From an uncultured Bacillota bacterium (GTDB taxonomy: Bacteria > Bacillota_I > Bacilli_A > RF39 > UBA660): a stretch of DNA of 14,409 bases. Shown in pieces: positions 13,966 through 14,409 of this stretch; within the stretch, counting starts at the first letter, position 1; the number at the start of each line of letters is the position of its first letter. The notes under the pieces are model-generated. The model was not told the DNA's origin. It worked only from the letters and a program-made list of their open reading frames with translations, and did no database searches. The position numbers were made by a program, and so were the translations under genes. The stretch lies in NCBI GenBank assembly GCA_946626905.1, contig CAMOVA010000019.1, positions 1-14,409 on the forward strand, written 5' to 3'.

Positions 13966-14409
13966 TTATAAACTTTCTTTATTACCAGACATATCATCTA
14001 TATAATCAGATAATCTTTTTCTATTACCCATTATTAAAAAGAATAATACTATGTATGTACCTATCATACCATAGTCTAATATTTTACCTACAAAGCTACC
14101 ACTTTTCATTTGAGCTTCTGTATGATAAGCTTTATCTTTATAAACATAATAAGTTGTTTCATCACCTATTTTAAATTGTTGTTCATATTCACTACCACAT
14201 TGTACAAAAATATCATAGTCATCTACTACTATATATTCACAAGTCATATCATCTTTATCTTCTAATGTAACATCAGTAACTAATCCTTCTTTTTCTTCAT
14301 AATTTGAAATACTAAATCTATCAAATAAGAAATCATGAACTAGTGGGATAACTAAACAAATTACTGATAATGTTATTAATATAAAAATAATTAAATAAAC
14401 TGCTTTTTT
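13966..14409 (-). CDS. partial membrane protein, N-terminus cut by window edge
   Basis: The reading frame is open from the right edge to the TAA at 13968-13966, giving 147 visible residues. An ATG at 14247 is internal: the frame continues upstream through KKAVYLIIFILITLSVICL, a TM helix, so the true start is just outside the window. Topology: an N-terminal TM, about 75 extracytoplasmic residues rich in Asp, Glu and Tyr (two Cys, in TCEY and VQCG), then a second TM (SGSFVGKILDYGMIGTYIVL, continuing into FFLIMGN) and a short charged tail. The layout resembles DUF3592-type two-TM proteins, but I see no decisive motif. It lies 22 nt upstream of the YgjV-like gene and is probably its operon partner. 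Function unknown. Confidence 0.7.
   Translation of the reverse strand, partial: KKAVYLIIFILITLSVICLVIPLVHDFLFDRFSISNYEEKEGLVTDVTLEDKDDMTCEYIVVDDYDIFVQCGSEYEQQFKIGDETTYYVYKDKAYHTEAQMKSGSFVGKILDYGMIGTYIVLFFLIMGNRKRLSDYIDDMSGNKESL

Overview
The window is very AT-rich, densely coding DNA that reads as the chromosome of a low-GC Gram-positive bacterium. The likely host is a gut Bacilli/Erysipelotrichia-like or walled RF39/Mollicutes-related lineage. This is an inference from base composition, protein families (AgrA-like LytTR regulator, CBS-type manganese pyrophosphatase, NodB deacetylase with Ig-like domains, YgjV, DUF5661-like) and short intergenic gaps. TGA is used as a stop (P-type ATPase, metal permease) and tryptophan is TGG, so the code is standard, unlike Mycoplasma. 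A membrane-anchored polysaccharide deacetylase argues for a cell wall.

Layout, left to right. Positions 4-1356 (minus strand) hold an AgrA/ComE-type LytTR response regulator at the left edge and a solitary AbiEi-type winged-helix protein with no toxin partner. Positions 1419-4007 (minus) hold a PMCA-like calcium P-type ATPase. Positions 4085-5482 (minus) hold an Ig-domain polysaccharide deacetylase, divergent from a family II (Mn/Co) inorganic pyrophosphatase with a CBS/DRTGG regulatory insert at 5577-7193 (plus). Positions 7204-8420 (minus) hold a two-gene metal unit: a 10-TM-type heavy-metal or manganese exporter candidate whose stop overlaps the start of a Fur-family regulator. A perfect 8-5-8 inverted repeat lies at its promoter. 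Positions 8510-12386 (minus) hold an MMPL/RND-type transporter translationally coupled to a secreted coiled-coil protein with L-x-x-G repeats. Both diverge from a TetR regulator (12537-13139, plus), and the shared promoter region carries two TGACT/AGTCA palindromes. Positions 13144-14409 (minus) hold a small DUF5661-like protein, a YgjV-family membrane protein and a membrane protein cut by the right edge.

How the genes work together. Two self-contained regulated transport modules stand out. The first is TetR / MMPL / LxxG coiled-coil protein, where I can place operators on the core promoter. The second is the Fur / metal exporter pair, where the inverted repeat at the transcription start is the obvious operator candidate. 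The other genes look like independently transcribed housekeeping or envelope genes. The expression layout is compact: most terminator hairpins contain or touch the stop codon of the gene they end, and several unregulated promoters put the predicted transcription start at the Shine-Dalgarno sequence. No RNA genes, insertion sequences, CRISPR arrays or prophage genes were seen, and no gene-free stretch exceeds 300 bases.
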